Shown: positions 45,717 through 55,809 of the stretch, one piece after another
Numbering within the stretch: the stretch's first letter is position 1
Layout of the letters: each line of letters opens with the position of its first letter
Assembly: GCF_030408455.1 (NCBI RefSeq)
Contig: NZ_CP046977.1
Span: forward strand, 248,001 to 312,000
Length of the DNA stretch: 64,000 nucleotides
Reading direction: 5' to 3'
From: Corynebacterium atrinae
GTDB lineage: Bacteria > Actinomycetota > Actinomycetes > Mycobacteriales > Mycobacteriaceae
Notes under the pieces: model-generated
Told to the model about the DNA's origin: nothing
The model's database searches: none
The model's input: the letters and a program-made list of their open reading frames with translations, nothing else
Made by a program: the position numbers and the translations under genes

Positions 45717-48700
45717 ACCCTCGGGTACACCCCGTCCTCGCCCAGACGGGCATTTTCGTCGAGCAGCAAGGCGATCTCGGCTTCGTGCTCACCCACGGTC
45801 GGGAGGCGACGGCCCTCCACCTGGGTAAACAGTTCCGCACGACCGATCATGCCGGCCTCGAAGTGCTGCGCTCCGGCGCGGAGACGGGTGGTGGCGTGTT
45901 CGCGCCAGGCCGCGACGTCGCCGCCAGAGCGCGCGAGGGCGGCCTCGAACACTGCCGGGTGCGCGAGCACCACGACGGCACCGACGTGGCCGAAGCCCAG
46001 GGACGTGAGGACACCAGCCTTGACGGCACCTTCACCGAGTGCGAGCGGGGAGCGCAACCACACTAGCGGGCGGGCCTTCGGGGCGATGAGCGGATCGACG
46101 CAATCCAGGGCCGCGTTGGCCGGCAGGCTGCCGGTGCGCAGGATGTCCACCAGTCCACCCATCTGGAAGAGCGCCGCGCCAGCCTTCGCGTGACCGGTGA
46201 GCGACTTCTGCGAGACGACGAACAGCGGGTTGCCTTCCGTGCGGCCCACGGCCTCCCACAGGCGGGAATGCAGCTCCGACTCGTTCGGGTCGTTGGCGTT
46301 GGTGGAGGTGTCGTGCTTGGACACCACCCGCACATCATCCGGGGTCAGACCCAGCGAGCGCAGGGAGCGTGCCAGGCGGGAGTTCTCGCGGCCACGGGCG
46401 GCACCCAGGGCGCCGAGGCCCGGGGCCGGGATCGACGTGTGAGCGCCATCGCCATAGGAGGCGGCATGGGCCACCACGGCGAGGACCGGCAGGCCCAGCT
46501 CCGCGGCGACGGACGCCCGGGCCAGCAGCACCGTGCCACCGCCCTCGGCCTCGAGGAAGCCGCCGCGGCGGCGGTCGTTGGCCCGGGAGATGAAGCGGTC
46601 GCTAATACCCTTCGCCGTCATGGCGGCGGTCTCGGCGGTGGCGTTCATGTCGCCGAAGCCGGTGAGGGATTCGACCTGAACGTCGTCGATGCCACCGGCG
46701 ACCACGAAGTCAGCCTTGCCCAGCGCGATCTTGTCCACGCCCTCCTCAATAGAGACGGCGGCGGTAGCGCAGGCGGCGACCGGGTGGATCATCGAGCCGT
46801 AGCCACCCACGAGCGACTGCATGACGTGCGCGGCCACGACGTTGGGCAGTGCCTCCTGCAGGATGTCGGAGGGGCGCTCCTGCCCGAGGAACCGGGACAC
46901 GAACACCTTGTGCAGGGACTCCATGCCACCGATGCCGGTGCCCTGGGTCGACGCCACGTCACCCGGGTGGACGGCGCGCAGCAGCTCGGCGGGGGTGAAC
47001 CCGGCGGAAATGAACGCGTCGATGGCGGTGACGAGGTTCCACACCGCAATGCGGTCCAGACCTTCGATCATGGAGGCGGGGATGCCCCAGCGTGCCGGGT
47101 CGAAGCCCTCCGGCATCTGACCGGCGACGGAGCGGGTCAGGGTGGCCTTGCGGGGGACGCGTGCGGTGGCACCCTTGACGCGGGTGACGGTCCACTCGCC
47201 GTCGATAAGCGCGACGCGCGTCTTGTCGGGATCGGCGGTTTCAATGTCGCGGGCCTCGGCCTCGGAGGGGACGGTGAAGGTGATGTCCTTGTCCAGGAAG
47301 ACCTCGGTGACGTCGATGGACCCGCCATCGGTGAGGAAGTACTTATCGCTCAGGCGGCGGATGCCGGAACGGGCGACAACCTCGTCGCGGAAGCGCTCGT
47401 AGACCTCGTCCTCGGGGACTTCGGCGCCGGAGGCGTCGTACCAGCCCGGGCGGGGATCCTCGGCCCAGGAGATGAGGCCGGTCATCCACGCCAGTTCCAG
47501 GACTCCGGCGGCGGTGAGGTCGACGCTGCCGTCGCGCTGGATGCCGTATTCGGCCTGCGCGCGGGTGCGGCCCGAGCCCCAGGAGGAGACCTCGCCGAGG
47601 CCGACCATGACGATCATGTCGTCGAGGTCGCGGGTGACCTCGCCGACGGTAACCTCACCCGGCTGGGTGGGATGAGCGGCGTTGGGCAGGGCGTTGATGG
47701 TGGTGTCGGCCTCGGCATCGGTGCCCAGGACTGCGGACTCGGCATCGGCGCGGGCGGCCTCCGCCAGGGCGGACATGGACACTGCGGAGGAACCGAGCCC
47801 GCCGGTGAGGTCGGCCTCGATGGGGGCCTGCGCGGCCTGCTGTTTCGCCTCGGGGGAGGCGAGGTCGAGCAGCTCGGAGGAGATCTCCTCGGGCGACCAC
47901 ACGTGAATACCGGCCTTCTCGGCGGCGGGGACGAGGACGTCATTGCCGCCCATGAGCGAGGTGCCGGACACCCAGCCGATCTTCGCCTGGGCGAGGGTGA
48001 CACCCTCAGGCCAGCCAGCTTCGGCGGACCACTTGGCCAGGATGGCATCGAGAGCGGCCTTGACCTCGCCGTAGGCTCCGTCGCCGCCGAACATGCCTCG
48101 GTTGGGGGAGCCGGGCAGGACGACGTGGCAGCGGGTATCCGGGAAGCCGGGGTCGTTCTGCGCCAGCTGGGAGAGCCCGGCGATGGTGCGCTCGAGGCTC
48201 CACAGCAGGAGGCGGGTTTGGTTCTCGGCGGCCGCGCCCGCGTCGGCGAGGGAACCGGAGACGCTCGGGGCGGCGAAGGGGAACGCCAGGGTCGGCGTGA
48301 GCGCCGGCTTGAGGATCTTCACCTCGTTGCCCACGGATTCGCGCTGCTCGTTGCCGATCCACTCGATGAGCGCATCGACGTCGCGGTAGCTGGAGAGGTT
48401 CGCGGGCACCAACCACAGGGCCGCGTCCACGGAGGCGTGGCGGGCGAAGAGCTGGCGCGCGAATTCCTTGCGCGCTTGGCTGACGTTGGAGGCCGTCATG
48501 ATGACGGTCGCGCCGCCGGCCAACAGGCCCTCGACGAGGGCAGCGGCGATCGACCCGGGCGCCGCGCCGGTCACCAGGGCAACCTCGCCCAGGTAGCGCT
48601 GTTCCGGCTTATCGACGGCCGCGCGAGCAATCTCGCGCAGCAGCGCCGGGTCGGCGCCGCCGTTGGCGGCCCACCAGGTGGCCTGCTCCGCAATGACCTC

Positions 48701-51700
48701 ACCGGTTCCCGCGAAGCGGGCGGGGGTGAGCGCGAGTTCGCCCAGGGCGACCCGGGCGAGGTCCTCGCGGGCGGATGCCCAGCGGTCGTCGAAAAGCACG
48801 GCGCGGGTGGCGTCGAAGGTGGGGGTGACGGTCTTGAGCCAGCCGGCGCCGAGCTCGGCTTCGACGGTGTCGAGGAGCGTGGTGTCGGAGACAGCCACCT
48901 CGGCGACCTCGTCGATAATGCCCAACTGATTCAGGGTGGTGCGAGCCAGCGCGGCGAGGATGCCCTCGGGGCCGGTCACCGAGTCGGCGTAGGCGTTGAG
49001 CGCGGCCGAGTCGACGACGGAGCCAGCGCCCCCACCGGAGCCACCGGCGCTCAGCGACACGGAGACGCCGTGGGTGGCGGCGACGGCCTGGACGGCGGCG
49101 TCGATAAGCGCATCAACCTCCGCCTTCGACGATGCGGACGTGGGGATGGTGGACAGGGAGCCGCCGCGAACGGAGTCGCCCTCACGGGAGCCGAGGAGGA
49201 TCTCCGCCTCAACGTGGCCAACCCAGCCGGCGGGTAGACCCCACGTGCCGGTGACGCGCTCGGCGACGTGGGCGGGCTTGTAACCGGAGGCGCCGGTGAG
49301 CTGGCGCAGGCGGGCGGTGACGGCCTCGCCCAGGACGGTGCCGAAGGGGGCGTAGCCGGGGGCGGCGGTGCGCACGCGCTCACGCAGGGTGGTCACGTCG
49401 GCATCGGCCGCGCCATCGATGGCCGGAACACCCAGCTCGGCGGACATGTCCATGAGCAGCTGGTTGCGGCGCGAGGACACGCCGTTGGTCAGCTCCTCGA
49501 CGGTGTCGGACCCGTTGATCTGATCCGGGCGGATCTTGTTCTGGAAGGCGAAGAGCACCATGATGGCCTCGCCGGCACTGAACGGCAGGTCGGGGGCATC
49601 CTGTGCGCTGCCACCACTGGCCACGGAGGCCGGGGCTGGTGCAGCGGCTGCTTGCTCGGGGGCGCTCTCCACCGGCGCAGTCTCCACAGTTTCCTCGGCG
49701 ACTTCTTCCACCGCCGGGGGCTGCTGCACGTCATTGAGCATGACGGCATCTTGGTCGCGTTCCACGTTGAACACCGGGCGATGAGAGCCCAGGATGTCCA
49801 TCGTGCGGGAGGCGAGGTTGGTCAGCGTCGGGGAGGCGGCGAGGCCGACCTCGATGATCTGCTCGACCTCGCTGATGAGCAGGGCCTGGGTCTCGATCCA
49901 ACGCACCGGGGAGGCGAACTGCCAGCTCAGCAGCTCAATGAGCAAATCGCGGGCGAGGGTCTGCTCATCCGCGATTGCCACGTCGATGCCCTGGAGGCGC
50001 TCGGACGGGACGACCTCAAGGATGGAGTCGACGAAGGACTGCGTCAGCTCGAAGGGGCGGGCGACGAGGTTGGGCACGTAGCGGCCGATGAGCGCGTCCA
50101 GGTCCACGGTGGTAGGCAGCAGCTCGTCGAGCTTGGCGGCGAAGGCCGGGACACCCGGGCGCAGGACCCGAGAGTGGAAGGGCACATCGATGCCCGGCAC
50201 CGTGACATAAGCGCGGGGGGTGATCGAGTTGGCGTGCTCGGACAGTGCCGCCAGGCCCTTGATCGTGCCGGCGATGGAGTATTGCTGGCCAGCGATGTTG
50301 TAGTTGACGATCTCGAGGTATTCGCCGGTCTCCGCGGCGACCCCGGCGAGGTAATCCTCCACGTCCTCGGCGGCGACGCCGATCATGTTGGGGCGCAAGG
50401 CACCCATGCCGTAGTTGGAGCGTCCCGCCTCGTCGCGGGGGACCAGGCCGTGCATGGCAGAGCCGCGCGAGTAGACGATATCGATGACGTCTTCCAGGGC
50501 GAAGATGTTGGCCAGGGAGGCCAGGGCGGTGTACTCGCCGAGCGAGTGTCCGGCGTACATCGCATCGGAGCCGATGGCGTTGTTCTCCCGCAGGCGTTCG
50601 GTCTGCGCGTAGGCGACGACGGCGAGCGCGACCTGGGTGAACTGGGTGAGGTTGAGCACGCCCTTCGGGTGGCGGAAGGTCGTCCCGCGCACGTTCAGCA
50701 CCGTGGGGTTGTCATCGACGATGTGGCGGATGGAGAAGCCCAGGGTGGCGCGGGTGTGCTGATCGGCTCGACGCCACACCTCGCGGGCGGCGGGGGAGGA
50801 GTCGCGGTCGCCGCGGCCCATGCCAGCGGCCTGGATGCCCTGGCCGGGGTAGACGTAGGCAGTGCGGGGCTGAGCCAGGAGAGCCTGACCGCGGGAGACG
50901 ACCTCGCCGTCGATCCGGCAGGTGACTTCGAGGGCACGGTGAATGCCCTTGCGGCCGACGCGCTCGACGGTGATCTCGACGGCATCATCGAGCTGGACCA
51001 TGCCGAACATGGAGTAGGTCCAGCCGACGACGCGGCCGTGGCGGCCCGCGAGGTGCTGGGCAGTAGCCGAGAGCCACATGCCGTGGACCAGCGGGGCCTC
51101 CAGGCCGACGAGCCCGGCGGCGTTGGTGGAGGTGTGGATCGGGTTGTAATCGCCCGAGACCAGCGCGAAGGGGGTCATGTCGGAAGGAGCGTGGACGATG
51201 GCGCGGTCGACGAAGGAGCGGGCCGTGGCCTCGACCTTGGTGGCGGACTTCCCGCCGCCCCACTCGGGGGCGGGCACGGGCATGTCGGTGCCGTTGGCGC
51301 GGCCGCGGATGGCGAAGCGCTGCATCTGCGTGGCCACGATCTCGCCCTCGGAGTAGAGGGTGAGTTCGACGGTGACGATGCGCCCGGAGGCGGATTCCGC
51401 GATGGAGGCGCAGCGGGATTCGACGTCGATGCGGCGGCCGTCGGCAAGCTCCTCGAGCGGGACGCGCAGGTCAATAACGTGGTCGAGGTGGACGGCATTG
51501 AGCAGGCCCTCGATGACGGGGTAGCCATCGGCGAGGCGGCCGGTGCCCAGCGCGGCGTAAATGGCGGGCCAGCAGGGGCCGACGAGAGCATCGGGAGTGC
51601 CGGCCGCGACGGAGCCGAGCGCGGCGCCACTGACCGCCGAGTGGGCGGGCAGCAGGGAGGCCGGCAGGGTAAAGGAGTAATGAATGGTGCCATCTGCATC

Positions 51701-54664
51701 GGCGACGGGGAGATCGGTGATCTCATCGCCGGTCTCGGAGGTGGAACCGACCCCGGCGACACCGGCGAGCAGGTCAAACACGGCCTTCGGCAGGCGTTCG
51801 TCGGAGACGACGGGGCTCGCACCGGTGGCGGTGGAGGACGGCAGGTCGAGGGGGATATCGACGTGCTCGACGTAGAAGGGGCGCTGCTCGGCGGGCAGCT
51901 CATCCCAATAAGAATCGGAGTGGACGCGGATGACCCAGCCTTCGTCGGTATCCACGAGCTCGGTGGCGCTGTCCGGCAACACGTGGGCAGGGTTGTCGAT
52001 GAGGTGGCCGTGCCACTGGATGGTGGGGGCGGCGCGGAGGAACTCCGCGGCGTCCGCGGCTTCCGCCAAGCGGGAGAAGCGGGCGGTGGGGGTGACGGCG
52101 GCGTCGATAAGCGACGTGGTGCAGTCCGCTTCGAAGCGGGCCAGCAACTCGGCGACGGGCTCGTCGACGCGCTTGATACCGGCGACGGACACGGGGCCGG
52201 GGATGACGCGGACGGCCTCGGCCGGGTAGCGCTCGTCCTGGGCCTGCCACAGGGAATCCAGGCCGAACCAGGTCTTCAGATCGCCGTCGATGGCAGTCAC
52301 CCACGGCATGGGCTTGTGGTGCTTGCGGTTGAGGCCGACGAACCACGCGGCATCGCGCGGGGTGACGGTCAGCTCCACTGCCTGCGGATATGCCGCCACG
52401 AGCTTATCCACGCAGCCCTGGGCGTCCTCGCAATCGTCAATGCTGTCGAACAACGTGGGGATCTCGCCGTGATCGACCGGGTGCAGGCGAGCCTCGACGC
52501 GGTGGAGCAGATCGAGGAAACGATCCGGCCAGGTCGGGTCCTTCCACGGGAAGGCCAGGTCGACAAAGCGCTGCAGCCACTGGGCATACGTCATCGTATC
52601 GACGTCGCCGAAGTACGGCTTGGAGGTCTTGTTCAGCGCCGCGATGAGCTCATCGCGGTGTTCGGCGTACTCCTCGATGTCGAGGGAGGTGATGAGGCGA
52701 GAGGCGGCGGCGAAATCGTTGTCCACCTCGTGCATGTCGGCGAGCAGATGCGACTGCCCGGAGGTGACGCCACCGGCGCACTGGAGGCGGCCGACCCACC
52801 CCTTGTTGTCGTCCGGGCTGATGCCGGGGGTGTTGACGAGGAGCTGCTTGACCTGCGGCGTCGTCGTTGCTTCCTTGGTGGCCATGGCGACGGTGCCGAG
52901 GATGACGGCGTCGACCGGCATCGACGGCAGGCCGTAACCGTGCGCCCAGGAACCGGTGAGGTACTCGGTGGCGCGCTCCGGGGAGTGGATGCCGCCGCCG
53001 ACGGCGAGGTAGGCGTTGGGGCGCTGGCGGACCTCCGCGTAGGTGTCCACGAGCATGTCGCCCAGGTCGACCCAGGAGTGGTGCCCGCCGGAGTGGCCGT
53101 CTTCGACCTGGATGATGATGTCCGTGTTCGGGTTCGCATCGGCGATGGCCAGGGCATCACGAATCTGCTTCGAGGTGCCCGGCTTGAAGGACACGTAGGG
53201 GAAGCCGTCATCGTGCAGCTGCGCGATGAGCTCGGTGGCCTCCTCCACCTCCGGGATGCCCGCGGAAACGGTGACACCATTGATCGCCGCACCGGCGGCC
53301 CGGGCTTTGGACACGATACGGGTGACGCCGAACTGCAGGTTCCACATGTAGCGATCGAAGAACATGGAGTTGAACTGCGCGGAACGGCCCGGCTCGAGCT
53401 GCTCGACCAGCCCGTCCTTGTTCCGGTTGAACACCTCCTCCGAGTACTGGCCGCCGCCGCCCATCTCGGCCCAGAAGCCGGCGTTGGCGGCCGCGGCGAC
53501 GATGCCCGGGTCCACGGTGGTCGGCGTCATGCCGCCGAGCATGACCGGGGATAGGCCGGTGAGGGTGGAAAAGCGCGTCTGCGTGACGGTCTCGCCGGTG
53601 GGCAAGGTGATCAGTCGCGGCGCGAAGTCGGAGTAGTCGGCCGCAGTGGGCAGCGTCGCTCCCGGAGTGCCCAGGAGGTCACGCTCGGCCGGGGTGGTGG
53701 CGGGCACGATGGCAATGCCGGAACCGGCCAGCAACTTGGCGGTGATGGTGGACAGGGAACGGTCGAGGCTCAGGACCTCGGTGACACCCTTGGCTCGCAG
53801 GCTGGCGACCTCATTGGGCCAGTCGTGCGGCTGCACGAGGATGGCATCAGCCAGCTCCTGCGGGGTGGTATCTCCCAGGTCAAGCCCACATTCCTTCGCC
53901 CAGGCGGCGGCGCGGTCGGCGGCGGCCTGCATGGCGGAGTGGTGGAAGAACCCGGCTACGGGCAGTTCGTCGAAACGCGGGGTGATCTCGTCGCCGCCGC
54001 GCTCGCGAGCCGCGAGGCTGGAGTTAGCTTCATCGACAGCGGCGCTGATCTCACGCTGGGCGGCGGCCAGCTGCTCCGGAGTCCCGGTGAGGACGAAGTG
54101 GCGCGGGCCGTTGGTCACGGCCAGCTCCGCGCCGGCCGCATGCTTCTCGACGACCGCGCGGTCCACCCCCCGCACACTCAGCATGCGGGGGCGGTGGTCA
54201 CTCGACCCGACTTCCTGGCTCGCGGCGGTGCCCAGCAGGAGCGCGAAGGCGAGAGCGTGCTCGGGGTGGCGTGCGGCGACGACGCCGAGGCTGCCCTGTG
54301 AATGACCCACAAGCTCGACCTGGTCGAGGTCGAGGCCCAACTCCTTGAGCTGGTCCAGGGCGATGATTTGGCCCAACACGATGCCCGGAACGGACACCGC
54401 CGGGTAGGCATCGAGCTCGCTCGGCTCCGGCGGAGTGTCGGAGGTGGCCAGGTGCTGCGCCAGTTCTTCGAGCCGGGCGAATGCGCCGGGCACGGTGGAG
54501 GCGATCTGCCGGGCAACGGGTCCGGTGAGCGCGCGGGCACTCATGAGGAGGCTGGTAAGGCGGCCTTCGTAGTGCGCGTGGCTGAGAGCGAGTTGCCAGT
54601 TGGAGCCCTGTCCCGCAAACAAGACCGCGGGCTGACGCAGGGAGAGCAGGGGTGTCAAAGACAT
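45713..54664 (-). CDS. fas: Type I fatty acid synthase (FAS-I multienzyme)
   Basis: A 2983-residue multienzyme building acyl-CoAs for membrane lipids and corynomycolates. Domains in order: acetyltransferase (VGHSQGSLG, about residue 120), enoyl reductase (VMLGGMTPTTV, about 375), MaoC-like dehydratase (SGDYNPIHTS, about 1175), malonyl/palmitoyl transferase (AGHSLGEYT, about 1372), acyl carrier region (TNGVSSRRNQLLMD, about 1728), ketoreductase (ALVTGAAPGSI, about 2026) and ketosynthase (nucleophile CATAAVS about 2632; HDTSTN and KSLTGHAKAG later). No C-terminal phosphopantetheinyl transferase is seen, so a separate AcpS is expected. The frame is intact. It contains four copies of the repeated 11-mer. 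C. glutamicum has two such genes (fasA, fasB); which one this is cannot be decided here. Confidence 0.97.
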   Translation of the reverse strand: MSLTPLLSLRQPAVLFAGQGSNWQLALSHAHYEGRLTSLLMSARALTGPVARQIASTVPGAFARLEELAQHLATSDTPPEPSELDAYPAVSVPGIVLGQIIALDQLKELGLDLDQVELVGHSQGSLGVVAARHPEHALAFALLLGTAASQEVGSSDHRPRMLSVRGVDRAVVEKHAAGAELAVTNGPRHFVLTGTPEQLAAAQREISAAVDEANSSLAARERGGDEITPRFDELPVAGFFHHSAMQAAADRAAAWAKECGLDLGDTTPQELADAILVQPHDWPNEVASLRAKGVTEVLSLDRSLSTITAKLLAGSGIAIVPATTPAERDLLGTPGATLPTAADYSDFAPRLITLPTGETVTQTRFSTLTGLSPVMLGGMTPTTVDPGIVAAAANAGFWAEMGGGGQYSEEVFNRNKDGLVEQLEPGRSAQFNSMFFDRYMWNLQFGVTRIVSKARAAGAAINGVTVSAGIPEVEEATELIAQLHDDGFPYVSFKPGTSKQIRDALAIADANPNTDIIIQVEDGHSGGHHSWVDLGDMLVDTYAEVRQRPNAYLAVGGGIHSPERATEYLTGSWAHGYGLPSMPVDAVILGTVAMATKEATTTPQVKQLLVNTPGISPDDNKGWVGRLQCAGGVTSGQSHLLADMHEVDNDFAAASRLITSLDIEEYAEHRDELIAALNKTSKPYFGDVDTMTYAQWLQRFVDLAFPWKDPTWPDRFLDLLHRVEARLHPVDHGEIPTLFDSIDDCEDAQGCVDKLVAAYPQAVELTVTPRDAAWFVGLNRKHHKPMPWVTAIDGDLKTWFGLDSLWQAQDERYPAEAVRVIPGPVSVAGIKRVDEPVAELLARFEADCTTSLIDAAVTPTARFSRLAEAADAAEFLRAAPTIQWHGHLIDNPAHVLPDSATELVDTDEGWVIRVHSDSYWDELPAEQRPFYVEHVDIPLDLPSSTATGASPVVSDERLPKAVFDLLAGVAGVGSTSETGDEITDLPVADADGTIHYSFTLPASLLPAHSAVSGAALGSVAAGTPDALVGPCWPAIYAALGTGRLADGYPVIEGLLNAVHLDHVIDLRVPLEELADGRRIDVESRCASIAESASGRIVTVELTLYSEGEIVATQMQRFAIRGRANGTDMPVPAPEWGGGKSATKVEATARSFVDRAIVHAPSDMTPFALVSGDYNPIHTSTNAAGLVGLEAPLVHGMWLSATAQHLAGRHGRVVGWTYSMFGMVQLDDAVEITVERVGRKGIHRALEVTCRIDGEVVSRGQALLAQPRTAYVYPGQGIQAAGMGRGDRDSSPAAREVWRRADQHTRATLGFSIRHIVDDNPTVLNVRGTTFRHPKGVLNLTQFTQVALAVVAYAQTERLRENNAIGSDAMYAGHSLGEYTALASLANIFALEDVIDIVYSRGSAMHGLVPRDEAGRSNYGMGALRPNMIGVAAEDVEDYLAGVAAETGEYLEIVNYNIAGQQYSIAGTIKGLAALSEHANSITPRAYVTVPGIDVPFHSRVLRPGVPAFAAKLDELLPTTVDLDALIGRYVPNLVARPFELTQSFVDSILEVVPSERLQGIDVAIADEQTLARDLLIELLSWQFASPVRWIETQALLISEVEQIIEVGLAASPTLTNLASRTMDILGSHRPVFNVERDQDAVMLNDVQQPPAVEEVAEETVETAPVESAPEQAAAAPAPASVASGGSAQDAPDLPFSAGEAIMVLFAFQNKIRPDQINGSDTVEELTNGVSSRRNQLLMDMSAELGVPAIDGAADADVTTLRERVRTAAPGYAPFGTVLGEAVTARLRQLTGASGYKPAHVAERVTGTWGLPAGWVGHVEAEILLGSREGDSVRGGSLSTIPTSASSKAEVDALIDAAVQAVAATHGVSVSLSAGGSGGGAGSVVDSAALNAYADSVTGPEGILAALARTTLNQLGIIDEVAEVAVSDTTLLDTVEAELGAGWLKTVTPTFDATRAVLFDDRWASAREDLARVALGELALTPARFAGTGEVIAEQATWWAANGGADPALLREIARAAVDKPEQRYLGEVALVTGAAPGSIAAALVEGLLAGGATVIMTASNVSQARKEFARQLFARHASVDAALWLVPANLSSYRDVDALIEWIGNEQRESVGNEVKILKPALTPTLAFPFAAPSVSGSLADAGAAAENQTRLLLWSLERTIAGLSQLAQNDPGFPDTRCHVVLPGSPNRGMFGGDGAYGEVKAALDAILAKWSAEAGWPEGVTLAQAKIGWVSGTSLMGGNDVLVPAAEKAGIHVWSPEEISSELLDLASPEAKQQAAQAPIEADLTGGLGSSAVSMSALAEAARADAESAVLGTDAEADTTINALPNAAHPTQPGEVTVGEVTRDLDDMIVMVGLGEVSSWGSGRTRAQAEYGIQRDGSVDLTAAGVLELAWMTGLISWAEDPRPGWYDASGAEVPEDEVYERFRDEVVARSGIRRLSDKYFLTDGGSIDVTEVFLDKDITFTVPSEAEARDIETADPDKTRVALIDGEWTVTRVKGATARVPRKATLTRSVAGQMPEGFDPARWGIPASMIEGLDRIAVWNLVTAIDAFISAGFTPAELLRAVHPGDVASTQGTGIGGMESLHKVFVSRFLGQERPSDILQEALPNVVAAHVMQSLVGGYGSMIHPVAACATAAVSIEEGVDKIALGKADFVVAGGIDDVQVESLTGFGDMNATAETAAMTAKGISDRFISRANDRRRGGFLEAEGGGTVLLARASVAAELGLPVLAVVAHAASYGDGAHTSIPAPGLGALGAARGRENSRLARSLRSLGLTPDDVRVVSKHDTSTNANDPNESELHSRLWEAVGRTEGNPLFVVSQKSLTGHAKAGAALFQMGGLVDILRTGSLPANAALDCVDPLIAPKARPLVWLRSPLALGEGAVKAGVLTSLGFGHVGAVVVLAHPAVFEAALARSGGDVAAWREHATTRLRAGAQHFEAGMIGRAELFTQVEGRRLPTVGEHEAEIALLLDENARLGEDGVYPRV

Positions 54665-54689
54665 GTAGATGGACCTCTCGTGGGGAATA

Positions 54690-54720
54690 GTTACCTATCC
54701 GTAACTTACGAGTTAGTAAC
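54690..54720. promoter_or_regulatory. GTTAC/GTAAC boxes upstream of the fatty acid synthase gene
   Basis: GTTAC-N6-GTAAC-N10-GTAAC occupies 26-56 nt before the FAS start codon, with an overlapping TAACT-N4-AGTTA palindrome at 54702-54715. The same half-sites occur at 14071-14125. C. glutamicum FAS genes are repressed by the TetR-type FasR; I cannot confirm that these bases match its operator. The rest of the 212-bp gap before the MerR gene shows no gene. Confidence 0.45.
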
Positions 54721-54845
54721 CTACGCTTGCGTTGGTTTCTGGTCTACGTCCGGGGCGGGAGGGTAGTTAGATTTGGGGGCCTAACCTGCGGGATCTGGTG
54801 TCTGTGATTCCTGACACTTCGTGGTGTGGGGGCGGGGCTTGCCTT

Positions 54846-54857
54846 TGAGTGCGCTCA
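54846..54857. promoter_or_regulatory. Likely MerR-type operator in the regulator's own promoter
   Basis: TGAG-N4-CTCA sits between a CTTGCC -35-like element and TCTACC, about 20 nt before the start of a MerR-family gene. MerR proteins bind such dyads in the promoter spacer, so autoregulation of the MerR-CMD pair is likely. Confidence 0.45.
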
Positions 54858-54876
54858 CACCTCTACCGTGGGGAGC

Positions 54877-55341
54877 ATGAGAGACAAGCGGGTCCTGGAA
54901 CACGCACTCCGGCTGGCCATCGATCCGCCGGGAGGCGTCAACCTTGACGCGCTACAGGGCCTAACGCGCCCCGATGGGTCAGCGGCCTGGAGCATTGCAG
55001 AGACCGCCGATCATCTCGGTGTCAGTGCCCACACTCTCCGTTATTACGAGCGAGCGGGCCTGGTGTCCATCCCGAGGGATCGCGCCGGACACCGCCGCTT
55101 CGACGCCGCGACTGTGCGCCGCCTGGTGTTCCTGACCAGGATGCGCACCTCGGGCATGAGCATCCGGGATCTCACGCGCTACGTCGAGCTTGTCGATGCC
55201 GGCGAGGGCACCATTCCCGACCGCGTCCGCTTGCTGCGTCAGCACCGAGACACCCTCCGCGACCAGATCGCCCAGCTACAACTCGCCTTGGCCGCCACGG
55301 AATTCAAACTCGCCACCTACGAGGAAGGCCCCCAGCCATGA
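54877..55341 (+). CDS. MerR-family transcriptional regulator
   Basis: A 154-residue regulator with the MerR winged helix (about residues 38-78): WSIAETADHLGVSAHTLRYYERAGLV and then GHRRFDAATV. A long C-terminal helix (DRVRLLRQHRDTLRDQIAQLQLAL) serves dimerisation. No metal-binding cysteines are present. The 37-residue extension before the DNA-binding domain is unusual for the family. ATG 54877 has GGGGAGC directly before it. The next gene overlaps by 4 bp (ATGA). The inducer is probably an electrophile or small organic molecule, by analogy with AdhR/NmlR-type members. Confidence 0.88.
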   Translation: MRDKRVLEHALRLAIDPPGGVNLDALQGLTRPDGSAAWSIAETADHLGVSAHTLRYYERAGLVSIPRDRAGHRRFDAATVRRLVFLTRMRTSGMSIRDLTRYVELVDAGEGTIPDRVRLLRQHRDTLRDQIAQLQLALAATEFKLATYEEGPQP

Positions 55342-55769
55342 CCACGCCCCAGCACGACATCGACTCCATCGACTCCGCTGACAACCTCGCCCGCCGCCGG
55401 AAAGGTCTCGACGTACTCTCCCGCATCGATGGACACCTCGGGGATGCCGTCATCGATTCCCTGGCCGACATCAGCCCCGCCCTCGGCCACCACATCGCGG
55501 CCTTTGCCTTCGGTGACATCTACGACCGCCCGGGCCTCGACCCCCGCAGTCGTCAGCTCGTGACCCTGGGCGTGCTCACTGCCCTCGGCGGATGCGAACC
55601 ACAACTGCGCGTTCACATTGGGGCCGCCCTCAACGTCGGCATCGGCCGCGAAGAGATCGTCGAGGCGCTCCTCCACGCCGCCGTCTATGCAGGCTTTCCC
55701 CGCGCCCTCAACGCCACCTTCGTCGCCCGGGAGGTCTTCGCGGAACGAGACAACCCCACTGCCGACTAG
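55338..55769 (+). CDS. Carboxymuconolactone decarboxylase-family protein
   Basis: A 143-residue protein of the CMD/AhpD superfamily. The core is RSRQLVTLGVLTALGGCEPQLRVHIGAALNVGIGREEIVEALLHAAVYAGFPRALNA. It has one cysteine where AhpD peroxidases have CxxC, so it resembles the decarboxylase or general CMD-like group. It is translationally coupled to the MerR regulator and likely its target; such pairs often respond to reactive carbonyls. Substrate unknown. Confidence 0.85.
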   Translation: MTTPQHDIDSIDSADNLARRRKGLDVLSRIDGHLGDAVIDSLADISPALGHHIAAFAFGDIYDRPGLDPRSRQLVTLGVLTALGGCEPQLRVHIGAALNVGIGREEIVEALLHAAVYAGFPRALNATFVAREVFAERDNPTAD

Positions 55770-55809
55770 TGCGGGCAGTGGGGTTGGGGCGTGCGCCTAC
55801 CGAGGCGCG

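Noticed and set aside
46190..53554. Very long open frames on the plus strand opposite the fatty acid synthase (over 1000 and 1400 codons)
   Set aside because: They are low-complexity, Gly/Asp/Val/Arg-rich translations caused by the third-position GC bias of the real gene, with no domain motifs or plausible start sites.
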